Of a stretch of DNA of 64,000 bases, positions 52,028-62,200 are shown piece after piece (position 1 is the stretch's first letter; each line of letters opens with the position of its first letter). Where the stretch lies: positions 21,258 to 85,257 of the forward strand of contig CAVSZD010000008.1 of the NCBI GenBank assembly GCA_963732355.1, written 5' to 3'. The stretch is from JADKAV01 sp963732355 (GTDB lineage Bacteria > Actinomycetota > Actinomycetes > S36-B12 > UBA10799). The position numbers and the translations under genes are program-made. Under the pieces are notes generated by a model. It searched no databases. It was not told the DNA's origin and saw only the letters and a program-made list of their open reading frames with translations.

Positions 52028-52097
52028 GCCCCAAAACCGCCCGCGCCCCAAAACCGCCCGCGTCCCCAAAACCGCCCGCGCCCCAAAACCGCCCGCG
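52028..52097. repeat. Four tandem 17-18-bp repeats (GCCCCAAAACCGCCCGC)
   Basis: Units of 17, 17, 18 and 17 bases run directly into palindrome B2. The same word precedes the B1 copy at 44281-44291 (CCAAACCGCCC), so the array is an amplified version of the B flank. Confidence 0.85.
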
Positions 52098-52169
52098 TTA
52101 GAGGTTGTGCTGTTAGTTAGCGAATCAACGCGTTGGAACGCTAACCAACAGCACAACCTCTAACCAACG
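52095..52169. repeat. Palindromic repeat family B, copy 2
   Basis: Arms GTTAGAGGTTGTGCTGTTAG and CCAACAGCACAACCTCTAAC with a nearly perfect match flank a central CGAATCAACGCGTTGGAACG. It lies one base from the stop of the surface-protein gene ending at 52171, a position suited to a transcription terminator. Confidence 0.85.
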
Positions 52170-52170
52170 G

Positions 52171-55100
52171 CTACTGAACCCGGATCGTGTACCTCTTGGT
52201 GAACGCGTTGAAGCCGGACACCGCAGGGGCCTTCGCTGAAAGCTTGCAGGCACCCTTCTTCTTGGCCGTGACGGTGGTCTTCTTGACCACGCACACCTTT
52301 TTGGTCGAGGTCGTCCACTTCAGCCTCGCACCCTGGGCGGTCTTGGGTGCAAGTTTGGCCTTCTTGCCCTTCTTGAGCTTCGCCGGCGGCTTCTTGACCG
52401 ACTGGCTGCTCGGGACGGGGACTGTCGGATCCGGTGTCGGGGTCGGCGGCGGTGGCGTTGTGGGATCCGGGGTCGGCTCGGTCTTGGCCGAAGCCACGAT
52501 GTTCAAGGTGCCGTCTGCGGTCACAGTGACCGGTGTCGAGTCAGCGCAAGATGCCTTCGCCGAGTGCCAGGAGAACTTGGCGCCGAATCCCTTGTTCGGG
52601 TCGATCTCCACCCGGTACGTGCCGGGCACGATGCGTAGGGAGTAGCCGTTGCTGCGTATCTGTGCGTATCCAGCCGCCCGGTTGGTCCGCTCGTCGTTGC
52701 ATGACGCGTAGAAGGTGAGGTCCCCGCCTTTGACCAATCCCGCGGTGCTGCTCACGGTGCCGGACACCACCGAGCCGGCGGCCGCCACGAGGTTGCGGGT
52801 GCCCGGCCCCGAGATGGTCACGGCGTTGGCCTGCTCGCACGAGTTCTTGGCGTTGTGCCAGGAGCGGGCAACCCCGTCTTGGTCGGGGCTGATGCGCGTG
52901 AGGTACGTGCCGTCGGGCAGGCGGGACTCGTAGGTGCCGTCTTCGAAGAACTGCACGGCCGCGGGGTTGTCTTGCTGGTAGTCGGTGCACGTCGCGAAGA
53001 ACTCCAGAACGCCTCTGTCCAACGGGGCCGACGGCCCGGTTACGGTGCCGGTGATGAAGGACGTCGGTCGGGCGATGAGGTCGGCCTGCGTGGGCCCGGC
53101 GACGGTGATCTCGGTGGCCTGAGCACAGGAACCGGCCGCGTTGTGCCAGGAGAACGACACGCCGTCCCCGGCGAACTGCCGGATCCGGGCGAAGTACTTA
53201 CCGTCGGGCAGGTCGGTCTGGTAGATGCCTTCTTGGATCTCGGCGCGTCCGGCCACCTGCTCGTCGACGAAGTCCTCGCAGGTCGCGAAGAACTGCACGG
53301 TGCCGAACCGGATCGGGTTGCCATTGCGCGTCACGTTGCCGTCGACCGGGGACGCCAACTTCGCCACGAGATCCACGTTGGAGTTGTCACCGGTGACGTT
53401 GACGACGGTGGCCTGCGCGCACGAGTTCTTGGCGCTGTGCCATGAGGATGTGGGGTCGCCGCTGCACTTGGTGTACAGGCGCACCCGGTAGCTGCCGTTC
53501 GGCACCGTCAGCGAGTAGGTGCCTGAGGAGATCTTGGTCCGGCTCGTGGGGTTCTCGTTCTTGAAGGCCTCACAGTCGGTGTAGAACTCGACGGAGCCTG
53601 GTCCAAGGGCCCGGCGCTGCTGGTCACGTCACCGCTGATCTGGGATCCGCGCGTGGCCACGAGGTTGATTGTCGTGTCACCGGAGACCGTCACCGGGGTG
53701 GCTTGGTCACACGAGGGTTTGGCGCTGTGCCAGGAGTCGATCGCTCGCTGCCCGGGCCCGGGGGTGATGAGCACGCGGTAGTTGCCGTTCGGCACTGTCA
53801 ACGAGTAGTCCGGTTCGAGGTCGGAGCGGGCCACCAGGTCGCCGCCCTCGCCGGTTTCGCAGTTCGGCGTAGAACCACACGTTGCCGGCGTTGACCGGGT
53901 CGGTTCCGTTCGTGGCGATCCCGGAGACGTTGGAGCCTGCGGCGGCCCGCAGGTTCGCCGTGGTCGGACCGTTAACCGTGACGGTGGCTGCCTGGTCACA
54001 GGACGTCGAGGCGTTGTGCCACGACTCGAGGGCGCCCTGCCCGCTGGTTCGGCTCGATGAATGCCTTGTAGGTCCCGTTGGGCAGCGTCACGTTGTAGGC
54101 GCCGGCGTTCAACGAGGAGGAAGCCGACACTCTCGCCGGCCTCGGCGTCGTCGCAGGTCTTGTAGAACGTCACACTCCCGTCGTCGACCGAGCCCTTGGT
54201 GCTGGACACGGACCCAGAGACCTCGAAGCCGGCCGTGGCGACCAAGGGGCGGTTCGCGTCGACCGTCGCGTCGACCACCGTCGCGTTCGCGCACGACTGC
54301 GCGTTGCTGTGCCAGGAGTCGACCGCGCCGGTGCCCCGTCAGCGGAGATGAAGGCCCGGTAGTCGCCGCTGGGGACAACGACTTTGTAGTTGCCGTTGTC
54401 GATGTTCGCGAAGTAGGTCGGCTGGAGCAGGTCTTGCGGAAGTCGACCCCGCCGATGGTGACGGGCCCGTTGCTACTGGTCACCGAGCCGGTGAGGATGA
54501 CCCCGGCCAGCGCGTGGAGAGGCTCCAGCGTCTGCGACGGGTCGGGCTTGATCGTCCACGGGTGTGGAGCCGGCGCAGTTCGTGGCTTTGTCGTGCCAGG
54601 ACTCCAGCGCGCCGCTGTTGTCGTAGGGGACGATGCGCACACGGTAGGTGCCGGCTGGCAGTTCGGTCGTGTACGTTCCCGTTGTCGAGCAAAGTCGAGG
54701 ACGTGGGGTCGCCGTCCTGGTAGGCGTCGCAACTGGCATAGAACTGGATGTCGCCGAGGAGGATGGGCCCCTTCGGGCTGTCGGCGGTGCCCGAGACTTC
54801 GGTGATGCTCTGGGACTTCAGGTCGACGTTGAAGGGTAGAGGGGCTCCTTGTTGGGTGTACTGAATCTCTGGAACCGTGATGACCTGGGCGTCGAGACAA
54901 GACGACTTCGAGTTGTGCCATGACGACCTCGAACCCTGCCCGGGGTTCGGCTGGATCAGGGCGCGGTAGTCGCCGGCCGGCAGTGTCACGCGGTACGACG
55001 CCCCTTGGCCATCGATGATGGACACCGCCGCGGGTTCGAAGTTGCGGTAGTCCTTGCACGAGGCGAAGAAGAGGACCTCACCGGCGAAGACAGCGGCCCC

Positions 55101-55511
55101 CCGATCGCTCTGCACACCACCTACGGTCAGCGTGCCGTTGCGGGCGCTGACGACGTGGAACGTGCTGCCCGGTTTGACGTCGATGGCTGTGGCCCCCTCA
55201 CACGTCAGGGACCCCTCGTTCCAGGAGGCAAGGCCGAAGCTGCCCGGTTCGGGAACGATACGCACGAGGTACTGGCCGGCGGGCAGAGTCACCTGATAGA
55301 AGGGGTCGTCGAACGCAATATCGGCGACTGAATTGAAATTCTGGGCGTCCTCGCACGAGGCGAAGAACGCCAGTAAGCCCTTGTCGATGAAGATGCCGTC
55401 CTGGTTGGTGACGTACCCGGAGATCTGCACGTCGTCGGCCATTGCCGGCGGTGCGGTGAGCACGGCGGCGGCGATCGTGAGACCGAAGAGCGCGGCGATG
55501 ATTCGTTTCAT
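52171..55511 (-). CDS. Secreted repeat protein with ten Cys-containing WHNAK repeats, many indels
   Basis: An ATG at 55511 begins a signal peptide (MKRIIAALFGLTIAAAVLTA, cleavage near AMAD). Ten repeats of ~85-95 residues follow, each with FFASCxDY-like Cys, a YRVTLPAGDYRALIxP beta strand, and SWHNxKxSCxxAxxVTV. The C-terminal domain (KKPPAKLKKGKKAKLAPK to TKRYTIRVQ) ends at 52171. The chain is in one frame from 55511 to about 54680 and from about 53600 to 52171. Between these points eight single-base frame changes are needed (near 54680, 54560, 54435, 54340, 54117, 54045, 53868 and 53600). Protein similarity is kept in every segment, which points to assembly errors in repeats. It is a paralogue of the gene at 59216-62490. 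Confidence 0.75.
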
Positions 55512-55634
55512 TCAAGATCCTCCAGGGAGAAAGCCGATGGTAACCCGAATACTCCCCGCAAAGATCCTCTGGCTCCCGGGTCAGCCGTTCGGCCGGGAGT
55601 CGCGGCGCCTCGAACGCCCTGGCGCAAGCGGCCC

Positions 55635-55709
55635 GCGTTAGAGGGTTGTGCTGTTGGTTAGCGAATCAACGCGTGGATTCGCTAACCAGGACCACAACCT
55701 CTAACCAAC
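55635..55709. repeat. Palindromic repeat family B, copy 3 (mosaic arms)
   Basis: The left arm has the B2-type core (TGTGCTGTTGGTTAGCG) while the right arm has the B1/B4-type core (CGCTAACCAGGACCACA). Four internal bases are therefore unpaired within an otherwise good stem. It lies between the start of the surface-protein gene at 55511 and palindrome A3. Confidence 0.8.
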
Positions 55710-55768
55710 TGGCCGGGCGGGCCCCGGTCGGAGGCCGCTGCGGCCGAACCGGTGCGTCGCCCCAAGCC

Positions 55769-55846
55769 GTTGGTTGACGCTCGTGCAGTTGGTTGAGGTT
55801 CAGCGCGCGACGAGCCTCAACCAACTGCACGAACCCCACCCAACGC
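55769..55846. repeat. Palindromic repeat family A, copy 3
   Basis: Left arm GTTGGTTGACGCTCGTGCAG then TTGGTTGAGG, right arm CCTCAACCAACTGCACGAAC then CCCACCCAACGC, with a GCGCGCGACGAG loop. It is positioned 22 bases from the stop of the CDP-glycerol-transferase-like gene. Confidence 0.85.
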
Positions 55847-55867
55847 GGTTTGGGCCGGGAGGGCCGG

Positions 55868-57214
55868 TCACCAGTTGCGGCGGATGTGTTCCACGATCTC
55901 CTTCGCGGGCCGGTGGTCGCCGAACAGTTCCTGCACGACCTCACGCTGGGCTTGGGCGAGGGGGTCGGGTTGCCCAGCCGCGAAACCGTCGGCCTTGACG
56001 CGGGCTTCGGCGACGGACCCGACGGAGTGGAACCCCTTCTGCGCGATGCGGCCCATCGTGCTGAACGGCCGATGGTCCGGGCGCTTCAGATGCACGACCG
56101 GTTTGTTCGCCAGCTGGTACTCGAGCAGCATGCTGAGGCCGTCGGTGACCATCAGGTCCGAATGGGCGAACAGCGAGCCGTACCCGGCGGCAGTGAAGGT
56201 CGAAGTGTTCGGCAAGGCGTCCCAGCGCTCGCGGAAGCCCGCTACTGCCTTCGGCGTCAGCGGGGGTGCGGCCGCGTCCAGCCGGGTGCTCAAACTCGGA
56301 TGGGGGCTGAAGACGAAGGACCACTCCGGTCGCTCTTCGGCCCAGGTGAGCATGTCGTCGTGGACCAGATGGAACATCCCGAACCGCGACCATTCGTCGT
56401 CGAGGCTGTGGTGTGCCGACCAGGTCACTGTGAAGGGCCGCTGCTTCGGCGCGGTCGCCCGCATGGTGCGACGGATCCGGTCGGGCTTGGGATGTCCGGT
56501 GACGATGAACTGCTCGCCTTGGGTGACCGGGGAGGTTCGCGCGGCGAATTCCCGGACGTACTCGTTGGCGCAGAAGACGGCCCAGCTGCTGCGGTGGTAG
56601 GGGGTGTCCGACAGCCAATCGGCGACCCCCGGTGGCGGTGGCGCGGCCTCGATGAGGCTCATGGTCTCGTAGGGGATCAGGGCCAGCCGGGCGAAGGCCA
56701 GATGTTCGGTGGCGAAGGCCGGTGGCACGTCCGCGTCCCACTGGGACTGCCGCAGGATCAGGTGCGGGTCGAGGTGCTTGACCGTCTGCAGGTCGCGGAA
56801 GGAGTCGGGTCCGTTGAGCCGGATGTGCGGGACGCCCAAGGCGTCGAGTCGCTCGTGGGTGAACTGCTCGCCACCGAAGTCGGGCGCGTGCACCAGTCGG
56901 CGCGGGATGCTCGCCACAAGTGGTGCGAAGTCGTCGGCCGCATCCATCTCGGCGTAGACGTCGGCGATGCTGTCCCACGCCTCCATGTAGTGCACGAGGA
57001 ACAGGCAGCGGATCGGTGCCGAATCGCGACGCCTGCGCGAGAGCGTGTTGACGGTGGCGAGGAGTTCCCGGTTCGTTGTGCCCAAGGCGCTGATCTCGGA
57101 CCGGAGGTCGGCGATCTCAGAGCGGTTGCTGGCAAGGTCTTGTTCCAGCGGCTGCAGCCTTCGGCTCACGTAGGCGTTGACGGCGCGGGCGATCCGATCC
57201 CGAGCAGCGGACAC
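55868..57214 (-). CDS. CDP-glycerol glycerophosphotransferase-like glycan enzyme
   Basis: The 448-residue protein has an N-terminal coiled coil (LASNRSEIADLRSEISALGT) and a GT-B-like body. Motifs are IRCLFLVHYMEAWDSIADVY, FIVTGHPKPDRIRR, VTWSAHHSLDDEWSRFGMF (family His), FVFSPHPSL, and MVTDGLSMLLEYQLANKPVV. The TDxxSMLxEYxxxxKPV site is the conserved TagB/TagF nucleotide-binding region. TagF-like enzymes build glycerol-phosphate or ribitol-phosphate teichoic-acid chains, so a teichoic-acid-like polymer is likely in this region. It is followed by palindrome A3 and lies in an operon with two GT2 genes on the same strand. Confidence 0.75.
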   Translation of the reverse strand: MSAARDRIARAVNAYVSRRLQPLEQDLASNRSEIADLRSEISALGTTNRELLATVNTLSRRRRDSAPIRCLFLVHYMEAWDSIADVYAEMDAADDFAPLVASIPRRLVHAPDFGGEQFTHERLDALGVPHIRLNGPDSFRDLQTVKHLDPHLILRQSQWDADVPPAFATEHLAFARLALIPYETMSLIEAAPPPPGVADWLSDTPYHRSSWAVFCANEYVREFAARTSPVTQGEQFIVTGHPKPDRIRRTMRATAPKQRPFTVTWSAHHSLDDEWSRFGMFHLVHDDMLTWAEERPEWSFVFSPHPSLSTRLDAAAPPLTPKAVAGFRERWDALPNTSTFTAAGYGSLFAHSDLMVTDGLSMLLEYQLANKPVVHLKRPDHRPFSTMGRIAQKGFHSVGSVAEARVKADGFAAGQPDPLAQAQREVVQELFGDHRPAKEIVEHIRRNW

Positions 57215-57280
57215 GGTCTTTCCTTCTGGTGGTGGCGGATCCCCCGCGTTAGTTGGCCTTCCAATTACCGCATTCGTCGA

Positions 57281-58111
57281 TCAGGGGCGCAACTGTGCGA
57301 GCAGCCGCAGGGCCTTCTGTTGCTTGGCCTCAAGCACGTCGGCGCGGGTGTGCAGCTCGTGGCCGCGTTCGTCGATGAACTTGGCCAGGAACAGCAGGCT
57401 CGGATCGACCTGCGCGCGCACCGCGGTGTCGCGAACCCGCCGGTCGAAGCGCACGTGGGCCGCGCGCTCGCCGATCACGCTGTTGGAGTCCGGGCCGCTG
57501 GCGTCGGCGCGGTGGTGCCAGAAAGCGAGCACCTCGTCGATGAAGCCGACGTTGCCCGCCTGCAGCAGGCGCATGTTGAAGTCCCAGTCGCTCACGGCTA
57601 GCAGGGAGGCGTCAATCGGGCCGACTCGGTCGTGGGCTTCGCGCCGGTAGAGCAAGGAGATGGGCACGACGTGGTTGAACCGTTGGTGGTCGAAGTAGGT
57701 GGGCTCCTGCATCGTCGGGTGGAAGATCTCGCGCCGGGTCGGCACGTACTGCTGCCCGACCAACCGCTCCCACACGATCTGGGTTCGGGTGGCGACGGCG
57801 AGGTCGTCGGTAGTGGTGAGGTGCTCGACCGTGCGTGCCAGGAAGTCGGGGTGCCAGGTGTCGTCGTCGTCGTGCCACACGATGAACTCCGCCTCACCCG
57901 CTTGGATGCCGTGCTGAACCGCTGCCGCGCGACCAACCGAGTCGGGCAGGTTGACGACGGTGGTCACATCGTCGGGCGTGAGGCCCGGACCGCCGTCGTT
58001 GACGACGATCATGTTCCAGTCGGGCATGGACTGAGCGGTGATGTCTTCCAGTGCGCGGCGTAGCAGTACCGGACGTTCGCGTGTGCGCACGATGATGTCG
58101 ACAAGGGCCAT
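57281..58111 (-). CDS. Family 2 glycosyltransferase
   Basis: The 276-residue protein is a GT2 enzyme: MALVDIIVRTRERPVLLRRA, MIVVNDGGPGLTPDD, FIVWHDDDDTWHPDFLARTV (DDDD nucleotide-sugar motif), YFDHQRFNHVVPISLLYRRE, and SDWDFNMRLLQAGNVGFIDE. A helical tail follows. It shares one base with the stop of the upstream paralogue (TGATG at 58109-58113). The two GT2 proteins are about 50% similar by eye and likely act in succession on the same polymer. Confidence 0.85.
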   Translation of the reverse strand: MALVDIIVRTRERPVLLRRALEDITAQSMPDWNMIVVNDGGPGLTPDDVTTVVNLPDSVGRAAAVQHGIQAGEAEFIVWHDDDDTWHPDFLARTVEHLTTTDDLAVATRTQIVWERLVGQQYVPTRREIFHPTMQEPTYFDHQRFNHVVPISLLYRREAHDRVGPIDASLLAVSDWDFNMRLLQAGNVGFIDEVLAFWHHRADASGPDSNSVIGERAAHVRFDRRVRDTAVRAQVDPSLLFLAKFIDERGHELHTRADVLEAKQQKALRLLAQLRP

Positions 58112-59032
58112 CAGTTGCGGTACTCGCGCACTTGCTTGCGGATCCAGTTCGGCTTGTCCTTCTCATCGACCAGCGCGCGCAGAAGCCCGAGGATCTCGTC
58201 TTGCTGCGCCTCGATGCGGTCCAGGCGCACGTGCAGTTCGTAGGAGCGCTCGTCGATGTACTTAGCCAAGTAGAGCAGCCCACCCGGACCGTGCTGGGCC
58301 ACGTACTCACGCACGGCCCGGTCGCGCACCCGACGGTCGTCGCGGATGTGCAGATGCTGGCCGTCGATCACGGTGTTGCCGGCATCGCCCTTGGCGTTCT
58401 TGCGCTGGTGCCAGTACGCGAGCACCTCGTCGATGAGTCCGAAGCGGCCGGTCTCGGCGAGGCTCAGGTTGAAGACCCAGTCGTCGACGACCTCGCAGCG
58501 CTCGTCCATCGGGCCGAGCTCGTCGTAGGCGGTGCGGCGGAAGACCATGCCGATCGGCACGACATGGTTGAAGCGCAACAGGTCGAAGTACGTGACCTCC
58601 AGCATCGCCGGGTGGAAACCCTCGCGTCCGGTCTCGACCAGTCGGTTGCCGATCTGCTCCTCCCACACGATGTCTATGCGCGTTGCCACGGCCAGGTCGT
58701 CGGTTGCGCGCAGGTGCTCGACGGTCCGGGTCAGGAACGCCGGGTGCCAGGTGTCGTCGTCGTCGTGGATCGCGACGAACTCACCGTCCCCAGCCTCGAT
58801 GCCGCGGTTAGCCGCTGCTGGAATGCCCACCGATTCGGGAAGGGCCAGCAACGTGCAGCGGCCCCCGAAGTCGCGCGCGTCAATCAGGGCTTTGGTTTCG
58901 GTGGGGTCGGTGCCGTCCTGCACGACGAACAGGTGCCAGTCGGTGAACGTCTGGGCCGAGCACGTCGTCCAGCGCGCGGGCGAGGAACAGGGGGCGGTTC
59001 TTGGTCCGGATGATCACGTTGACAGCGGGCAT
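58111..59032 (-). CDS. Family 2 glycosyltransferase, one-base frameshift near N-terminus
   Basis: The frame from ATG 59032 begins MPAVNVIIRTKNRPLFLARA then LDDVL, and the body is in another frame from about 58955: AQTFTDWHLFVVQDG, VGIPAANRGIEAG, FVAIHDDDDTWHPAFLTRTV, and VDDWVFNLSLAETGRFGLID. An extra G at about 58955-58960 explains the shift. The body matches the adjacent GT2 at 57281-58111 throughout. If the indel is an error, the gene makes an intact ~306-residue enzyme; otherwise a start at 58923 would lose the first beta-alpha unit. Confidence 0.8.
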
Positions 59033-59112
59033 AGCCGCGATTGTTCCACGGCCGGGGCCGGGCTGGTTGAAGGCGCCGCGGGCCTTCTGATTAGAGGGCA
59101 CACATGCGTCCT

Positions 59113-59182
59113 GGTTAGAGGTTGTGGTCCTGGTTAGCGAAACAACGCGTGGATTCGCTAACCAGGACCACAACCTCTAACC
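59113..59182. repeat. Palindromic repeat family B, copy 4 (perfect 29-bp arms)
   Basis: Left arm 59113-59141 (GGTTAGAGGTTGTGGTCCTG then GTTAGCGAA) and right arm 59154-59182 are perfectly complementary around a 12-base loop ACAACGCGTGGA. It lies about 34 bases after the stop of the surface-protein gene ending at 59216 and upstream of the GT2 gene. It is probably a strong terminator on RNA. Confidence 0.9.
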
Positions 59183-59215
59183 AACTGGCCGGCGCCGGGA
59201 CAGGGCCCGGTCAGC

Positions 59216-62200
59216 TCACCGAACCCGGATCGTGTACCGCTTCGAGAAGGCCTTCAAAGCCGGCGTCGCTGGGGCTTTCGCCGAGATCTTGCACGCGCCC
59301 TTCTTCTTGGCCTTGAGCACGTTCTTCTTCACCGAGCAGACCTTCTTGGTATGGCTGCGCCACGTGAGTTTCGTGCCCTGCCGCGTCTTCTTGGCGAGTT
59401 TGACCGTCTTGCCCTTCTTCAGCCGCGCCGGCGGTTTCTTGACGGTCTGGCCGGGCAGGATCGCCGGCGGGCCGGGAGGGGGCGGAGGTGGTGGGGGTGG
59501 GCGGTCTTGGGCAGCGCCACAAGTGCCAGCTGCCCGTCGCCGGTGATCGTCACCAGGTCCGCGGTCTCACACGACACCTTCGCTGCGTGCCACGACTGCC
59601 GCGCGCCGGTGCCCTTTGCGGGGTAGATCAGAACGCGGTAGGTGCCCGGGACGATGTTGAGGCTGAACACACCCTTGGTCGTGCGGGCGCTGCCGGCTTG
59701 CTCATGCAGGGAGTAGTCCCGGCAGGTGTTGAAGAACTCAACGCCGGCATAACTCACCGGCCCTGCGCTGCTGGAAATGGAGCCGGTGACAACCGCTCCG
59801 CGCGCAGCGACCAGGTTGTGTGCTCCCGCCGCGATGACCGGGATGGCCGTTGCGGAACCGCAGTTCTCAGCGGCGTTGTGCCACGAGGTCGCGGCGCCGG
59901 TGTACGGATGCACGCGGGCGAGGAAGCTGCCGTTGGGCAGGCCGATCGTGTACGTGCCTTGCTCCATCTGCGCGAATGCGGTCAGGTTGCCCTCGAGGTA
60001 GTCCTGGCACGTGGCGTAGAACTCCACCCACCCCCAGTCGAGTGGGCCACCTGGGCCGCTCACGGTTCCACTGATCGTCAACGTCGTGCGCGCTTGGAGG
60101 TTGGCGGTCGTGGAGCCGGAGACCGACACGGGTGTGGCCGATCCGCACGTGCCGGTTGATGCGTGCCACGAGTACTTCTCGCCGTCGCGGCCGCCTACCG
60201 TGATCCGGACCCGGTAGGAACCCGGGGCCACCGTCAGCGTGTACAAGCCGTCGTCGATCGAGGCCGAACCAGACGGTTGACCAGCAAGGAAGTCCTGGCA
60301 GGTGGCGTAGAAGGCGACGTTGCCGTATGCGATGGGCTTGCCGCCCTTTGTGACCAGCCCGGTCACGTCAACACCGGGTGAGGCCACGAGAGTCTGCGAT
60401 GTCGACGAGCCGCTGACTGTGACGACGTCAGCGCTCGCGCAACTGTTCTTGGCGTTGTGCCAGGACTGCGCGGCGTTGTCGACGGCCGGCTGTATGCGCG
60501 CCAGGTATGTGCCCGGGGCCAGCCAGGCCGAGTACTGGCCCTTGCGGATCTGGGCGTAACCGATGGCGTTCCAGTCCTGGTACGACTGGCAGGAGTCGAA
60601 GAACAGCGCCGTACCAGACGTGACCGCGCCGCTGCTACTTGTCACAGCGCCCGTGAGATGGGTGCCGGTCTCGGCCACCACGTTGACGTTCGTGTTGCCG
60701 TTCACCGTCACCACCGTCGCTTGTTCACAAGCGGACGTCGCGTGGTGCCAGGAGTCGATCGCGGCCTCGTCGGAGTCCGGGTAGACCCGCACGCGATACG
60801 TCCCGTTGGGAACGCTGAGCGCGTATTGACTGCTGGAGAACCAGGTCTGCGCAGCAGGTTCACGCGCTACATAGTCGTCGCATGTGGCGAAGAAGCTGAT
60901 CGTGCCGGATTCGACGGTTCCATTCGCGCTGCTTACCGCCCCGGTAACGCGCCCCGCACCGCGGGCTACAAGGTCCAGTGTGCGGTTGCCGCCGACGGTG
61001 ACCAGGTCGGAGTTCTCGCACGTGGCCTTGGCGTTGTGCCACGACGCGACCGCGGCCTGCTCGTCTTCCGGCTCGATGTAGACCCGGTATGTGCCTGCCG
61101 GCAGCGAAGCGGTGTAGGTCCCCGATTCGATGCTCGCGGAGCCGACCACGCTGGCGTCACAGTCGGCGAAGAAAGTGACGTTCCCGTCCTGCACCGTTCC
61201 CGCCGAACTGCCGACCGATCCGGTCACCACGTAGCCAGTCGCGGCCACGAGATCGCGCGCGACGCTGCCTGGCACGGACACGGCCGTGGCTTTGTCGCAA
61301 TCCCGCGTGCCGTTGTGCCAGGAGGGCAGGACACCGTTGTCGCCCTCCGGGTAGATATGCACGAGGTACGTGCCCGTCGGCACGTTGGCGGTGTACTGGC
61401 CACTGCTATTGATGTTCCCGCCGCCAGCAGAACGGCCCCCGTCGTACGCGCGGCAGTTCTCGAAGAACGCCACGGTGCCCCCCGTGAGCGGTCCACCGCC
61501 GGCGCGGATCACCGTTCCGGTGACTGCGACAGCGGACCGGGCGATGAGGTGTTCGACGTCATTGACGCCGGACACGGTGATGGCGGTGGCGTCCGCGCAG
61601 CTTGTGGCCGCGTTGTGCCAAGAGGTCAGAGCGCCGTCCGGGGTGTTGAAGACACCGATCCGGACGAAGTAGGTATCCGCCGGCAACATGATGTTGTAGT
61701 GGCCGCTTGTGGCGTAGGTCATCCCGGATTCGTTGTTGTCCTGATAGTCCTCGCAGGTCGAGTAGAACTGGATGGAGGCGTTGTTGATCGCTCCACGCGC
61801 GCTGGTGACGCTGCCGGCGAGTTGGACACCGGGCAGGGCGTGCAGCGTCTTGCCTGCGACGTTGCCATTGACGGTGATCGCTTGGGCGTCGGTGCAGTTG
61901 GTCTTGGCGTCGTGCCATGAGTCGATAGCACCTGTACCCGGATTCGGCGAGATCAGAGCGTAATAGGTTCCGGCGGGCACAGTGAGCGTGTAGGTGGTGT
62001 CGAAGTAGGAGGAAGCAGCGGGCTTGCGGTTGCGGTAGGCGCGGCAACTTGCGTAGAAGGTGATGTCTGCGGTGCCCACGGCGCCGTTGGTACTCGTGAT
62101 GGTGCCGCTGACGTTGAAGCCGGCGCGGGTGACGAGGTTGGCCGTGCCATTGCCGCTGACGTTCACGAGGTCGGCGTCATCGCAGGACTCCTTGCCGTTG

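Noticed and set aside
53508..55059. Three or four separate genes in the 53.5-55.1 kb region
   Set aside because: Each open piece is part of one continuous repeat protein joined by single-base frame changes; the out-of-frame parts are shadows.
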